Assembly: GCA_009746045.1 (NCBI GenBank)
Contig: RPFO01001123.1
Location: forward strand, 1-47,315
DNA length: 47,315 nucleotides
Direction: 5' to 3'
From: Mesostigma viride
Lineage: Eukaryota; Streptophyta; Mesostigmatophyceae; Mesostigmatales; Mesostigmataceae
Both the position numbers and the translations under genes were made by a program. The stretch's first letter is position 1, and each line of letters opens with the position of its first letter. Below the pieces are notes generated by a model that was not told the origin of the DNA, did no database searches, and saw only the letters and a list, made by a program, of their open reading frames with translations. Positions 30,801 to 41,939 of the stretch are shown in pieces.

Positions 30801-31478
30801 CAGGGCAAACTGGGGTGGTGGTCAGCCATCTGTGGGGCTCCCTTAGCTGTCATCAGCAGGGTCACCCATGATGTTCTAGTCAAGATCAAATGCAGTCACA
30901 TCAGGAAGTTGGTCAATGACTGTCCCCCCCTCATCCTCCATGGCCTGAATCTGATGGAAGACATCCACATCCAATGTGTCATGGACAGCTCCATGGAGAG
31001 CAGAACAATCAATCAGATGGGGGCACGGGAATCAGGGCTGTTTTTTCTCACCAACAGGTCAGATTACATGTCCCTCACTTCCTGGTACAGCAGGCTACAC
31101 CGCAGAAAACCTGGCAGCAGCAACTCAGCTGAATGTCGTGCTGTGGTGTCTGCTGCATTGCATGCTCGTTCCCTGCAGCACATGCTCACCTGGCTACAAA
31201 CCCAGGCAGGCAGCACATGCAATGTTATCTCACATCTCTACACTGACAGCTTTTCTGTGATCAGTTTTCTAACCAAGAAATCTGTTTCTGCTGCTGTCCA
31301 CACTGACCTGGATTGGGTGATCCTCAAACAGGAGGCAACCTACTTTTCCAGCTGGACTCATGTGGATGATGAGGACAACCCAGCAGACGCTCTAACGAAG
31401 CTGCGGGATGCTGCTGGCCAACAGTACCAGCTCCTCTTTCAGAACATGAACCCCTATGATATCAGAGTCAGTGTTTGA
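27797..31478 (+). CDS. Copia pol (zinc knuckle half, integrase, retropepsin-like, RT, RNase H)
   Basis: One open frame of about 1,220 codons; the upstream codons from 27699 belong to the transposon end. In order: second half of the CCHC knuckle, a further Cys cluster (LCPGCWHARH), integrase zinc-binding HH and CQEC (about 28130-28260), integrase core with Asp in GDVMHI, Asp in ILLDQQFS and Glu in GVIERTIRS, an SH3-like GDQVLYYKENSFG region, a retropepsin-like patch AIDTQAQVSVIS to NTLLGEPFVS (29425-29640), RT with ATDIKRAFLRGDP and FFVWHGDDQLICG, and RNase H with SNSAECRAV, LYTDSFS and NPADALTK. The catalytic residues look kept. The protease patch lies after integrase, not before, and has Asp-Thr-Gln in place of Asp-Thr-Gly. 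Confidence 0.88.
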
Positions 31479-31802
31479 ATAAATGACTGGCCATAGCACA
31501 GTACACAACCACCACACCCCCTTACCACAGCGATAGCTGCTGGGCGCCATAAAATTCAACACATTCGTTGTGGGGTGTGAGTGCTGGCTAGGTCAGATTT
31601 GTATCCATTTGCAGCTTGAGGACACAAGCTTTGTATCCATTTACTTAATGTGTGCTTCAGTACCTGGCCAAACCAGCCAGCTGTGTACACCTTATTTAAT
31701 GTGCAATATAACACCTGGCCAGAACAGCCAGCTGTAACCAACCTGGCTCAACCAGCCATGTCTCTTTTGTACCCCTAATCAACTTAAAAACAATAACAAT
31801 AA
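31479..31802 (+). other. Copia 3' untranslated region with small repeats
   Basis: CTGGCCAAACCAGCCAG-like and GTATCCATTT motifs are repeated two to three times. It ends in an A-rich stretch (AAAAACAATAACAATAA) just before the LTR, in the place of the polypurine tract. No gene is seen. Confidence 0.6.
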
Positions 31803-32203
31803 TGTTGGGGGTGCAGACCTGCATTAAGAAATAAATAATAAAACAATACTGGAGTTAGTCTCCATGCTTTGCTGTAGACTAAGTCTTAAAGGCATTGTGA
31901 ATACAACGTATGAATAAGCCTTGTAAACCCACGTTGGTATGTGAATATAAATACCACGTGGGCTATGCAGATAGGGATGCTAGTCGAGTCGCATACGTTT
32001 CCCTAGATAGGTACTTTGGGTACTGAGGTACGTGACAGATGTCAGTACCCTGTATACGTAGTGTCCTGTCATTGGACGGTACTAGAGTATCCTAGATAGG
32101 GACCGTACTGCAGCGTGCATTGATTTGTGATCGCACGATGCAGTGACTAGGCAGCTACCTGTCATCGTGCGGCCTCGGGCCAACGGTCTGCACCCAACGG
32201 TCA
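31803..32203 (+). repeat. Probable 3' LTR of the Copia element
   Basis: It starts TGTTGGGGGTGCAGACC and near its end has GGTCTGCACCCAACG (32185-32199), the inverse with a two-base gap, followed by a terminal CA at 32202-32203. The exact right end is uncertain by about 30 bp. The inverted termini and the TG start fit an LTR; the 5' partner is off the window. Confidence 0.65.
31946..31953 (+). promoter_or_regulatory. TATA box in the LTR
   Basis: TATAAATA about 145 bp into the LTR, in the place expected for a U3 promoter. Confidence 0.5.
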
Positions 32204-32223
32204 CTGGCGGCGCAGCCGGTGAT

Positions 32224-34605
32224 CTAGGAACGTTGATAAAGGGTAAACCTATTTTCTAATGAACCAAGCAATTCATTGCTCACAGCTTTCAGTGTTCTCA
32301 AGCAATATATCCCACCGCAGTCTAACTGGAAGCCCATTTGACTTTCCCCAAGGTGACAGTCGAGGGCAGAACGAAGGCGGTTGAGGATCATGCGCATGAA
32401 CAACTTAAGTGCGGCGCTCTGGATGCAGACTCCTCTGTAGTTGGCGGGGTCGTCAGGGGAACCTTTGTTTTTGTACAGCATAATACGGTAGCTGTGCTGC
32501 CACTCAGGAATCGGCGGCGCGTCGGCAAGCAGGATCCGGTTGCAGACGTCAAGCAGAAACCCCGTGAGCGCCGTCAGCTTAATCACCGGGGCTGGGAGCT
32601 GGTCAGGTCCAACGGCAGCATAGAAGCGGAGTTGCTTGGCGGCGGTGCTCAGCTCGAGCTCGGTGAACGGCGGGAGCTCGTTGGGGTGGGCCAGGGGTTC
32701 CGTCAGGGCTGGGTACGTGTAGTCCTGCTCAGCGGCGGGCGGCGTGGGCGGCGCAGGGACGTCCGCCGGTGCTACTGCCAGGCGTGCGGCCGCCAGAGGG
32801 CCAAGCGGCGGAGGCGGCGGGGGGGCGCCGAGCAGCCGGGACTGGGAGGAATACCACTGGTCGAGCTGCTGCTGCGGTGAGCCAGAGAGCGTCCGCGGCG
32901 CCGGCTGCGCGCCGCCGGCGGGCCGTTGGGCGTGACGCAGGCGGGTCCAGGCGTACTTGCCGTGCTGGTCCTTGAGGTGGGCGAAGTACTCGCGGACATG
33001 AAGGTCCTCCTGCTCCTTGGTCGCCTGCCGGATGGCAGAGTGGTAATCGGCTTTGAGGCGGGCGTAGCGGGCGGGGTCGCGGTTGTCGCGCAGGGCTTGC
33101 CGGGCCTGGATGACGGCGGGGAGCCGGTGCAGGCTGGTGAAGCGGGGCGGGCGGCGGGGGGGCAGTAGGGCCCCGGCCGCGGGCAGCTTGTCAGCGAGGT
33201 GCCGAAGGGCCGATGCCGGGCCGGCAGCGAACAGCTGGGCGTGGCTGGCCGGGATGTCCAGCGCATCGACGAACGCCTCTGCGGCGCGCTTGTGGGCGCG
33301 TTTTTCAGGGAAGTCCTCCAGAGCGTCGTCAGATTTCTCGAGCAACTGAAGTGTGCGCAAATCAGGTGGTGCCACGTGCTTACGAAAGGGCGAGGGGAAT
33401 CGCAGGCGGATGCGGGCGGTGACGATGCGATGATCGGAGCGCACCAGGGGGATCACATGCGAGCGAGCAGCTAGTACAGATCCTTGATGACGCTTGCGCA
33501 TTACAACATAGTCAATGCAGCGTTCAGTGCCAGTTGGCGAGGTGTGTGTGACCAAAGCATCTGGACTATGTGGAAAGCGGGTGTTGGCAGTGACCAAATC
33601 GCATGTCGTAAGCAAATCAGCAAAAAGTTCGGTGTTGGCATTGGAGACCGTACCGTTGGGGGCGTGCTGACATCCGCCAGTACCCGGTGGTAGCGTGGCG
33701 TTGGCGTCCAGCAGCAGAGCGAGGTAGTTGCGACCAGGGATGCCGTTCGCCAGGTTCTCCAGCGCTGCAAAGAAGTCCTTGCGGTCTTGTTCTGGGTGGC
33801 CGGAGTGGGGTGCGTAACCAACGCCCACCGTCAGGGCGTAGGTCGAGTGGCCCTCCATCGAATGAAAAGTGGCCACGAGGAGCCGAGCGTTGACCAGCTG
33901 GGGTTCGCCCATGTGGCGTACGGCGAGCGGGGAGCAGAGGAGACCGACGCCCCCGTTCCCGGTGCCGTCGCCGCCTCCGTAGTAGAACCGCCAGCCGTCG
34001 ATGTCGTCAGCAACAAGGGCAGTTGATCCGCGGGCCGATGCAGTGCGCCTGTGTTCTTGGATTCCCAGGATGGCGATATTATTGTCGATGCAGAAACCAA
34101 TAAGATTGGAGACTCGATGGCACTGACAGTCGTCACTGCGCAGGCAGTGACAGCGGTCAGCGTCGGGCTGGAGCGTGCGGGCGTTGAAGGTGGCGATGAC
34201 CAAGGGCGCGCGTTGACCGAAAAGGGGGGTGCAGGCGGGGGTGGGGGCGGAGATGGAGCAGGGTGGTGATGGGGGTGGGGGTGGAGGTGGTGGGGTAGGG
34301 GGGGCGGGTTGGGGACTTATGCTTTCAATCACCATTTCGATTCTTCCTGCCAACGCGTCGAGGCGACGCCGACGGTTGGCTCGGGTGGCCAGGTAGAATG
34401 AGTTTGCGTCTGCACGCATAAGAAATGCGTGCAGTCTGAGGAGGTTTCGGAGGCGGCCGCGCGAGGCGGGGCGAACCTGGCTCACTGCCGACCCGTTGCT
34501 CTCTCTCCGACAGCCCGAGGGCTGCGAAGGCAAAGGGGCGGGAAGGGGAGTTAGGCAGATCCCACTGCTAGAGCCGCGGAGCCGCGGGGCCGCGAGCGTC
34601 GTCAT
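32224..34605 (-). CDS. LINE ORF2, endonuclease and truncated RT
   Basis: 793 codons; ATG at 34605 overlaps the ORF1 stop as ATGA. Residues about 130-400 form an apurinic-type endonuclease domain: ATFNARTL, LGIQEHRR, GGVGLLCSP, YAPHSGHPEQD, LLLDANATL, RCIDYVVM and RSDHRIVTARI. A basic linker follows. From about residue 640 the RT begins (ELELSTAAKQLRFYAAVGPD, PANYRGVCIQSAALKLFMRM, ESQMGFQLDCGG) and ends at LENRFTLY, just before the palm motif A; the final codons and stop come from the junction. The polymerase active site is absent, so this copy is dead. Confidence 0.88.
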   Translation of the reverse strand: MTTLAAPRLRGSSSGICLTPLPAPLPSQPSGCRRESNGSAVSQVRPASRGRLRNLLRLHAFLMRADANSFYLATRANRRRRLDALAGRIEMVIESISPQPAPPTPPPPPPPPSPPCSISAPTPACTPLFGQRAPLVIATFNARTLQPDADRCHCLRSDDCQCHRVSNLIGFCIDNNIAILGIQEHRRTASARGSTALVADDIDGWRFYYGGGDGTGNGGVGLLCSPLAVRHMGEPQLVNARLLVATFHSMEGHSTYALTVGVGYAPHSGHPEQDRKDFFAALENLANGIPGRNYLALLLDANATLPPGTGGCQHAPNGTVSNANTELFADLLTTCDLVTANTRFPHSPDALVTHTSPTGTERCIDYVVMRKRHQGSVLAARSHVIPLVRSDHRIVTARIRLRFPSPFRKHVAPPDLRTLQLLEKSDDALEDFPEKRAHKRAAEAFVDALDIPASHAQLFAAGPASALRHLADKLPAAGALLPPRRPPRFTSLHRLPAVIQARQALRDNRDPARYARLKADYHSAIRQATKEQEDLHVREYFAHLKDQHGKYAWTRLRHAQRPAGGAQPAPRTLSGSPQQQLDQWYSSQSRLLGAPPPPPPLGPLAAARLAVAPADVPAPPTPPAAEQDYTYPALTEPLAHPNELPPFTELELSTAAKQLRFYAAVGPDQLPAPVIKLTALTGFLLDVCNRILLADAPPIPEWQHSYRIMLYKNKGSPDDPANYRGVCIQSAALKLFMRMILNRLRSALDCHLGESQMGFQLDCGGIYCLRTLKAVSNELLGSLENRFTLYQRS

Positions 34606-36071
34606 TGATAGGAGAGAAGGGTTCGCAGCGCGGGCTCCGGCTCAGGTGCAAAGCGAACGAATTTATTAGGGGGACGGCCAAGCCTGGCAGCCATACCTGA
34701 GCTGAAGTTGCCCCGGCGGATCCCCACACGTGCTGGGGAGCAGGTGACCGTCGATGCCGGTGGCGATGGCGGTGACGGCGGGGGCCGAGCAGGGGGCTGG
34801 GGCGCTGGCACGGCGGTATCCATGGGGGTCGCCGTCATTGGAGGAAGGTCCTGGCCGTTAATGCGGACGATGAAGACGCCATTAAAGAGGCGGGCATAGA
34901 TGCTGCACCGTAGTTGCGGGTTGGCCTGCTTGGCTGCCCGAGCCTCGTGGACCTCCGGCCGGTTCAAAGCGGCAGCCCGGGCCTCAAGCTGCTCCGGGGT
35001 ATAGTAATCGTCGATGCTCAGTTGGGTATCGTGGAGGTTCCGGCGGGCCTTCTGCACCTGCAGTTTGTCCTCCTTGCGGTGGAATTCCACCAAGACAGGG
35101 GCGGTGGGGCCGCCGAGCCGTCGTGCCGTTTTGATGACGACGCTTTGGGCCACGCCGAGCTTCCCCAGGAAGGGGTCGCCCCGGAGGTAGGTGCCCAGGC
35201 GTGCATCGTTGACGTTCGAGGGGACGCCACGTACCACAATACTGCATGAGCGAATGGGTTCGTGCATAGCATCCCTTGTGCTGGCCTTGACGGCTGTTTT
35301 GATTTCGTTGATGAGCTCCGTAGGGTTCTGAAGCGTGGCGGCATAGGTGGTCTTGGCAGGAGTTATGGAGGCGGCAAGTTGTTGCTGGAGCTGGTGGAGG
35401 AGCTGCTGCTGCTGCTGCAGCCCTGCTGCAATGTGGGTGATGGCGGAGTGGATGGAGGTGTCGGCGTGTGAGGAATGGGCGTGGTGGGTGGCGAGGTGGT
35501 TGTGGACAGGGTTGAGGGCAGCGTTGAGGAGGGGAGGGAGGCGATCGAAGCACGTATTGGCGACTTGCTTGGCGGTGATGTTGATGGCGGCCGCAACAGT
35601 GGGGTCGGCTCCCAGGTCCAGAGAGGCCATGACAAAGCGCTCAAGGGCGCTGTCGGAAAGACGGGAGCACGTCCACCAGACTGCGAGGCAGAGGTCAGTG
35701 TCGTCGGGGTCGTCGTGGAGAAAGTCCGACAGGTGGGTAACCTGTTGGTTGCAGTCCCGGATCTCGCACTTTTTCTCGGCAGCCAGGTGCAGGATGGTGA
35801 GGGCGGCAGCTCGGGACAGGCGCATGATGGCGTTAAGGCCTGGCCATTTGCCAGGTAAAAATGCGGCAGCTTCCTCGGCAGAAAAGGCCTCCTCGCGGGT
35901 ATCCATGGCAGGGTCGCTGTTCGGCGGAGCGGTGGAGTGGAGCGGCTGGATGCTGACAGTGGCGTCCGGCATAGCGTGCAAGGGTGTTTCCAATGACGCC
36001 ATGGCTTCATCAGCGAGTTGGTGCAGGGCCGCGGACGCTTGTGATTGCTGGGATGAGTCGTATTCCGCCAT
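34602..36071 (-). CDS. LINE ORF1 (L1 ORF1p-like RNA-binding protein)
   Basis: 489 codons; ATG at 36071 after the 5' monomers. N-terminal Ala/Gln-rich and helical region, a Gln run near 35405-35425 from CTG repeats, then an RRM-like part (RSCSIVVRGVPSNVNDARLG, APVLVEFHRKEDKLQVQKAR) and a C-terminal part (TQLSIDDYYTPEQLEARAAA, GVFIVRINGQD) with the layout of L1 ORF1p/Transposase_22. It ends with a Pro-rich tail. It has no frame breaks. Confidence 0.85.
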   Translation of the reverse strand: MAEYDSSQQSQASAALHQLADEAMASLETPLHAMPDATVSIQPLHSTAPPNSDPAMDTREEAFSAEEAAAFLPGKWPGLNAIMRLSRAAALTILHLAAEKKCEIRDCNQQVTHLSDFLHDDPDDTDLCLAVWWTCSRLSDSALERFVMASLDLGADPTVAAAINITAKQVANTCFDRLPPLLNAALNPVHNHLATHHAHSSHADTSIHSAITHIAAGLQQQQQLLHQLQQQLAASITPAKTTYAATLQNPTELINEIKTAVKASTRDAMHEPIRSCSIVVRGVPSNVNDARLGTYLRGDPFLGKLGVAQSVVIKTARRLGGPTAPVLVEFHRKEDKLQVQKARRNLHDTQLSIDDYYTPEQLEARAAALNRPEVHEARAAKQANPQLRCSIYARLFNGVFIVRINGQDLPPMTATPMDTAVPAPQPPARPPPSPPSPPASTVTCSPARVGIRRGNFSSGMAARLGRPPNKFVRFAPEPEPALRTLLSYQ

Positions 36072-36084
36072 ATCGAGCTGAAAA

Positions 36085-36588
36085 AACAGCGATATTTGCT
36101 GGGCAGGGCGGTGCCGGTATCTTCGGAAATATTGAGCGATAGCTGGAGAAAATTATATCAGCGTGTTCGTCTTCAAAAGACGAGTCTAATGCAACCAACC
36201 CGATGAAGTTTCATGGCCGGAGTCAAAAGTTATGAGCATTCTCGTATATTGCAACAGCGATATTTGCTGGGCAGGGCGGTGCCGGTATCTTCGGAAATAT
36301 TGAGCGATAGCTGTAGAAAATTATATCAGCGTGTTCGTCTTCAAAAGACGAGTCTAATGCAACCAACCCGATGAAGTTTCATGGCCGGAGTCAAAAGTTA
36401 TGAGCATTCTCGTATATTGCAACAGCGATATTTGCTGGGCAGGGCGGTGCCGGTATCTTCGGAAATATTGAGCGATAGCTGTAGAAAATTATATCAGCGT
36501 GTTCGTCTTCAAAAGACGAGTCTAATGCAACCAACCCGATGAAATTTCATGGCCGGAGTCAAAAGTTATGAGCATTCTCGTATGCATG
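36085..36588 (-). promoter_or_regulatory. Three 168-bp tandem 5' monomers of the LINE
   Basis: Units start at 36085, 36253 and 36421 (plus-strand AACAGCGATATTTGCTGGGC) and are nearly identical. They lie 13 bp before the ORF1 ATG. Each contains the hairpin CGTCTT..AAGACG and GCTGATATAATTTTC on the minus strand. This resembles the tandem promoter monomers of some mammalian L1 families. Confidence 0.85.
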
Positions 36589-36703
36589 CGTAGTAGGCGG
36601 GCATGTACAAGGTCGTTGATTATGCCCGTCGGTATTTACATGTAGGGATAAAGAGGTGGGCCCTCGGGAATTACATCGGGCTGTACTAGGCCGGTATACC
36701 GTA

Positions 36704-37226
36704 GTTGTGTATCACCACCCTCCTTCCCACGGCAGGACCCGCTGTTGTACTACTGGCGGCAGTTGTGTACCACCTGTACGGTATTTGTGTACCACCCCCC
36801 TCCTTCCCACGGCAGGTACGCAGCGCCCGGCTGTTGTCCTGGCTGCAGTTGTGTATCACCTGTACGGTATTTGTGTACCACCCCCCTCCTTCCCACGGCA
36901 GGTACGCAGCGCCCGGCTGTTGTCCTGGCTGCAGTTGTGTACCACCTGTACGGTATTTGTGTACCACCCCCCTCCTTCCCACGGCAGGTACGCAGCGCCC
37001 GGCTGTTGTCCTGGCTGCAGTTGTGTACCACCTGTACGGTATTTGTGTACCACCCCCTCCTTCCCACGGCAGGTACGCAGCGAACCGCTGTTGTCCTGGC
37101 TGCAGTTGTGTACCACCTGTACGGTATTTGTGTACCACCCCCCTCCTTCCCACGGCAGGTACGCAGCGCCCGGCTGTTGTCCTGGCTGCAGTTGTGTACC
37201 ACCTGTACGGTATTTGTGTACCACCA
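36704..37226. repeat. 87-bp tandem repeat (about six units)
   Basis: The unit contains CTCCTTCCCACGGCAGGTAC, CGGCTGTTGTCCTGGCTGCA and GTGTACCACCTGTACGGTAT. The unit is 29 codons with no stop in several frames, which produces long Cys-rich open frames on both strands that I do not call as genes. Confidence 0.9.
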
Positions 37227-40120
37227 CCCTCCATGGCCCATGCAGCCCGGCCCGGCATCGTGCCGTCGCCGACCCGACAACGTTTTCTCGAACAACACGA
37301 ATTTGAATTTTAGGCACTGGAGCGGCTGGCACGCTAGCGGCACGACCAACGGAACAAGAGAACCGAGAAACTGTGGCCGCCAGGAGGATAAAGGTTTCAA
37401 GGCGCATGCGTTTGAGGCTAGCCAGAACCGAATGCGAGGTTTTACTTTATCAAACCGATGTATATCAATGTGGCCAGAATTCTTTTCCAGTTGCGGGGTC
37501 GTGTGTCGCCAATTTGTTGTTGGGCCGGGCACTTTAAGGGGAGGGTCCCATAGAAATATATCAAAACTTACCCCCCCTAATAACTACAGAAATGCAACTG
37601 ACAACCACTGAATGATGTTTGGGGACCATAAACATGATGTTTGGGCATGCATACCACCACTTGTTGGGGGTACTACCCCCAGCCATACACCGGCTATGAG
37701 CTAAAAATAGAAAAAAACGCTGTCCGGGGCACATCTTGCCCAGAACAGTGGGAGAACCAGTTGCATGAAAAAAGCACACCCCATATAAAAATGTCATGGG
37801 ACATTGTTTCTACCTAATTGGATCAACAAAATCAGCACATCCCTTTGAGTTATTAATTTTTGGGCCAAAAATACGCTCTTTTAGGCGGGGCGTCCCCATA
37901 CACACTCATAACACATCAATTAGGCCTGAAAAGCACAAGTCAAATTCTGTCATGACCATAGAAGGCACTGTCAAAGTTTGGTGGCATTCTGAGCTCAGCT
38001 GTAGCAGTTATTAATTTTGGCAGTTGGCCACCTGTGCAGACGCTAAGGAAGGCATTAGTGAGTATTAAGGCACACTAACACTTCCTATGCCATCCAAAAG
38101 GCTCCTGACCATGCCCAATTCGACCACAATGTACAAGGAGGTGGCTGGGCACGTCATGTGCCCTTGCCTTACCTCGACACGGGCAACCTGTTGCGTGTGT
38201 GCACAACAATGAGGCAGGTAGCTCTACATGCCTAGCCAACACTTCTAAAGCATATTCCAGGTTTATGGTGTGGGTATCATCCCAAAACCAAGCTCAAACA
38301 CACCCTAGAAAGCCATATCCACTAATTGCCCAACAAGGGTAACAACAGACAGTCCACAGAGAAAGCAGAATTATCATACATGCTGCTTGCCAAGGCTTCT
38401 TACCATGGTTACCTTGCCTTGCTAGCATATGAATTAGGGCTCTCCCATTTTAGTGGGAGAAAGGCCAACAAGACAACGATAACCCCTACCTACGTGCAGT
38501 TCCACCCATGCAGTATGCCCCTCACAAAAACCACTGCCACCTTTCTTTCCAGCGCAATTGTTTGCCAAGAAACAAACTCAAGCTTGTGAGCCTCTAACCA
38601 CAATGAAGCCTCTGCTAAGAAAGGCCGCGTCAATATTCACACAAAACTGAGTGCTGTTAGCAATCTCCTTCCAAGAAACCACTCAGCAAATCCCTGACAA
38701 CTTGACGATATGCCACGGTCACGCTTTGACACATCCCAGCCATGCAACGTACATAAAAACCACTGAAAGGTGCCAGGAATCTGGCGATGCGCAGCACGGA
38801 ATGGCATTATACCTGGCGCTAACTGCACGGAAAGAAGCCGAAAACTTGCGTTGATAACCCATAAAGGAAGCGAAACATTCATAGGGTCACGTTGATCACA
38901 CGATCGTACCATTACCGGAATTGTCCTTCGCCCAGCGGCGCAAGAAAGAACAACCTTCCATGGAATAATAAGACGCGCATCCCGCGAGCCTGGAGAGTGT
39001 CTTACCGATCATGACGGAAATCTTGCCGAAACCCAGCAAAATTTTTAAAGCTTTACCAATAACGATTTAAACGCATCCTTGACGCTAGGTAAAGCCCATA
39101 AAACCTGACAATCACCGCCGCCAGCGTGCATTCTAATTTATTCCTCTCGACGAAAACATCAGATTGGACCCCCGTGGCGATGGTCATCAATAAAATCATC
39201 GACACTGCAAAAAACGCGAACTTCGCTACGAAGTAGTATCATTTACTCATCGTCTTTAAGATTCGCTCAGTTTCTCTGCATTCCGCGAGCTATCTTTTTC
39301 TACTCTGCCTGAAAGCACGTCGCCATGGCCAGCTCCGGTAGGGGTGCGCGCCCCGTGCACCACTTTTTCACGGTACGGACGGGTACCGCGAATTTTTCGG
39401 CGCCAAAATATTCGCGCCGGGACCGTCCCCTTAATCGTGATTGCAAGAAGTCAGTTCACGACGCCGTTAGCGTGGCATTTATGTACAGCAATTCATCGTT
39501 CGGCTTCTTTATCCTATCGGCAACTCCTCACGACGTGTGAGCGTGAGTCGGTTGTCGTGTGAATGGACACTTTCTGGGAAAGTAAGTCACTAGAGTGCCA
39601 ATTTCACCGATCGCAAAACATTTACCCAGTTTGGGCAGATAGACCTGGCTAAATACGAGGGCGAGCGGAAGTAATTGTTGATGCATAGCCATCTGCTTCC
39701 TGCGCTTTGTAATTGTAATGAGTTGTTCGCAAATCGGCGTCTCTAGCGGTTACTCCTCTGTGCACAGCTGGCTACCAAGAAGACTTCATTGGCAGCCGGA
39801 CTGCGGATGCGCGTCGTTGGAATATTAGCAACGTTAACATGTTTGCTGCGTTTTTTGTGAAGCTTGTCTAGCCGACTGCATTTGGGAGACTTGGCAAGGT
39901 TGCCTCCAATCGTTGAAGTCACAACCTGGGTGTCAATTCACGTTTACTAGCCACGGTCATAGTAACATTCTAATGGCATTTGTCCCAGTTTCAACATGGG
40001 TTTTCACTCTGATCTGATGGAGTTAAGGGCCTAGCTCCGTGGTTTTGTGTCATTGTAGCAGTTTAGTCGCCTGCTAACGTAGTGAATCTTCCATCCCACC
40101 TCTCCCACCCCCACCCGCAC
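37227..40120. other. Anonymous region, no confident gene
   Basis: Mixed-composition sequence with short open frames only. An ATG in a good context (GTCGCCATGG) at 39325 opens 71 codons (MASSGRGARPVHHFFTVRTG) and could be a small gene or a first exon. I see no repeats longer than about 20 bp and no domain. Confidence 0.4.
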
Positions 40121-40590
<470 letters not shown>

Positions 40591-40658
40591 TTCCCACCCC
40601 CGCTCTCTTGTCCCTCCCGCACCCCTCCTCTCTCTTTCCCTTTCCCTTGGCTGTTGAG

Positions 40659-40767
40659 AAGGACTGGGGTGAAAAATCCAGACCGTTGGTGGCTGCCTTC
40701 AAGCAGGAAGTTTCAAGGATCAACAAGTTTTTGTGAGCTGTCTGATATGGTCACTGCTGCGACAAAG
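40659..40767 (+). CDS. Possible exon downstream of the CT tract
   Basis: CTGTTGAG at 40651-40658 could be an acceptor with the CT microsatellite as polypyrimidine tract; ACAAAG before GTGAGT at 40768 is a strong donor, and TTTTT before GTGAGC at 40733 is another. One frame reads VAAFKQEVSRINKF, vaguely like an SPX-domain helix; another is open through to the second donor. Support is thin. Confidence 0.2.
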
Positions 40768-41312
40768 GTGAGTTATCTTGTTTTTCATGCAATTTTTTTG
40801 CTGTAGCTAGGTAAGCCGGCCGTTTTGTACTCCTCTTTCTTTTGCTCTCACGATTATTCTTGTTGTGGTTTATATGGTCCCGTTAAGTGGCATGCATTAT
40901 CATTATCCACATTAGTGTGAGAAACCATCAGCAATGTTGTAGCTTGCATCTACAACAACAGTTTTTGCTGCGGCCACCACTGCTATTACCAACATAAAGT
41001 CATTCTTGCTTTCTAAGCACTCTTTTTCCTCTTGGGCTGTTGGTTGGGATACCAGCCACCCTTGCACGCATAAATTCCAGCACCGGGTGCATGTGAAAAC
41101 ACAACCAAGGCAAGAATGTCCCCCTATCGCAATATCCCACCCACGCAACGCACCCAATGCAGCAAGAATGGGACCACCTTGTTGCCATGAGCTCTAGCAC
41201 CGTAGCCACCTCTAGCTTTCTACTGTTCCCGTCCATCCTTATTTACACTGGCTGCTTTGCTTGCATTTCTGGCTCAGTGCCAGTTTGCACTTGCTAGCTT
41301 GCTAAGACAATA

Positions 41313-41606
41313 ATGCAGCTTGCAAACGGCAAGGGCAAGCACCCGGGTAAGAGCAAAGGCAACCGCACGAGCAAAGGAAAGGGAAACTGGAAGAGCAAGC
41401 ACAAGGCCAAGGAAAGGATTAAGGCACTTGTGCTTGCCAAAAGGGCAGGCTCAAGGGAAATGACAAGGGCAGGGGCAGGCACAAGGGAAGCGGATAAGGG
41501 CAAGGGCAGGCGCAAGGGAAAGAGATTAGGACAAGTCAAGCACGAGGGAACGGACAAGGGCACGGGCAGGCACAAGGGAAAAGATGAAGACAAGGGCAGG
41601 CACTAG
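41313..41606 (+). CDS. Lys/Gly-rich low-complexity ORF
   Basis: 97 codons from ATG 41313 (MQLANGKGKHPGKSKGNRTS), built on imperfect AAGGGCAAGGGCAGGCACAA repeats that continue to about 41700 without coding capacity. More likely a repeat than a gene. Confidence 0.2.
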   Translation: MQLANGKGKHPGKSKGNRTSKGKGNWKSKHKAKERIKALVLAKRAGSREMTRAGAGTREADKGKGRRKGKRLGQVKHEGTDKGTGRHKGKDEDKGRH

Positions 41607-41939
41607 GGAAGGATGAGGGCAACGGCAAACACTGGGGATCAAAGGATAGGGGCAAGGGCAGATGCTAGGGTAACAGTTAGGGCAAAGGCAGGCACAAGAG
41701 AAGAATAAGGGGCCGTGAAGTATAAGTGGAAATGCGGGTGGCGACATGGGGTTCGATCGGGCCTGCTGATGCAAATGCAGATTTCAACTGCAGTGACAAA
41801 CACAAGCGTAGACATAGGCAACGACAAATTCCTTGCATGCGTGCCTTGCTCTTCACCGGCTGGCTCGTTTGCTAGTTGTCTAACAGTTTCTACCGATAAA
41901 CATCACTTGCCATTGTAAGGTCTGCCTTGCCGCCGTGCT

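Larger units (their letters stand above)
1..32203 (+). mobile_element. Copia-type LTR retrotransposon, 5' end off the window, split by a giant DNA transposon
   Basis: The order is gag with CCHC knuckle, integrase, retropepsin-like patch, reverse transcriptase, RNase H, then a 3' LTR. Integrase before reverse transcriptase is the Copia (Ty1) order. Only about 5.8 kb of the interval is Copia; 1414-27802 is a later insertion plus its target duplication. The 5' LTR is not in the window, so LTR divergence cannot be read. The right edge abuts a minus-strand LINE whose ORF2 stops abruptly, which indicates insertion into that LINE. Confidence 0.8.
32204..36588 (-). mobile_element. L1-like LINE, ORF2 truncated by the Copia insertion
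   Basis: On the minus strand: 5' tandem monomers, ORF1, and overlapping ORF2 with endonuclease and only the start of RT. LINEs are normally 5' truncated; here the 5' end is complete and the 3' half is missing at the Copia LTR, so the rest should lie left of the window beyond the Copia 5' LTR. Confidence 0.85.

Noticed and set aside
36656-37611. Cys-rich proteins of about 200-290 residues on both strands
   Set aside because: They follow the 87-bp repeat in several frames at once.
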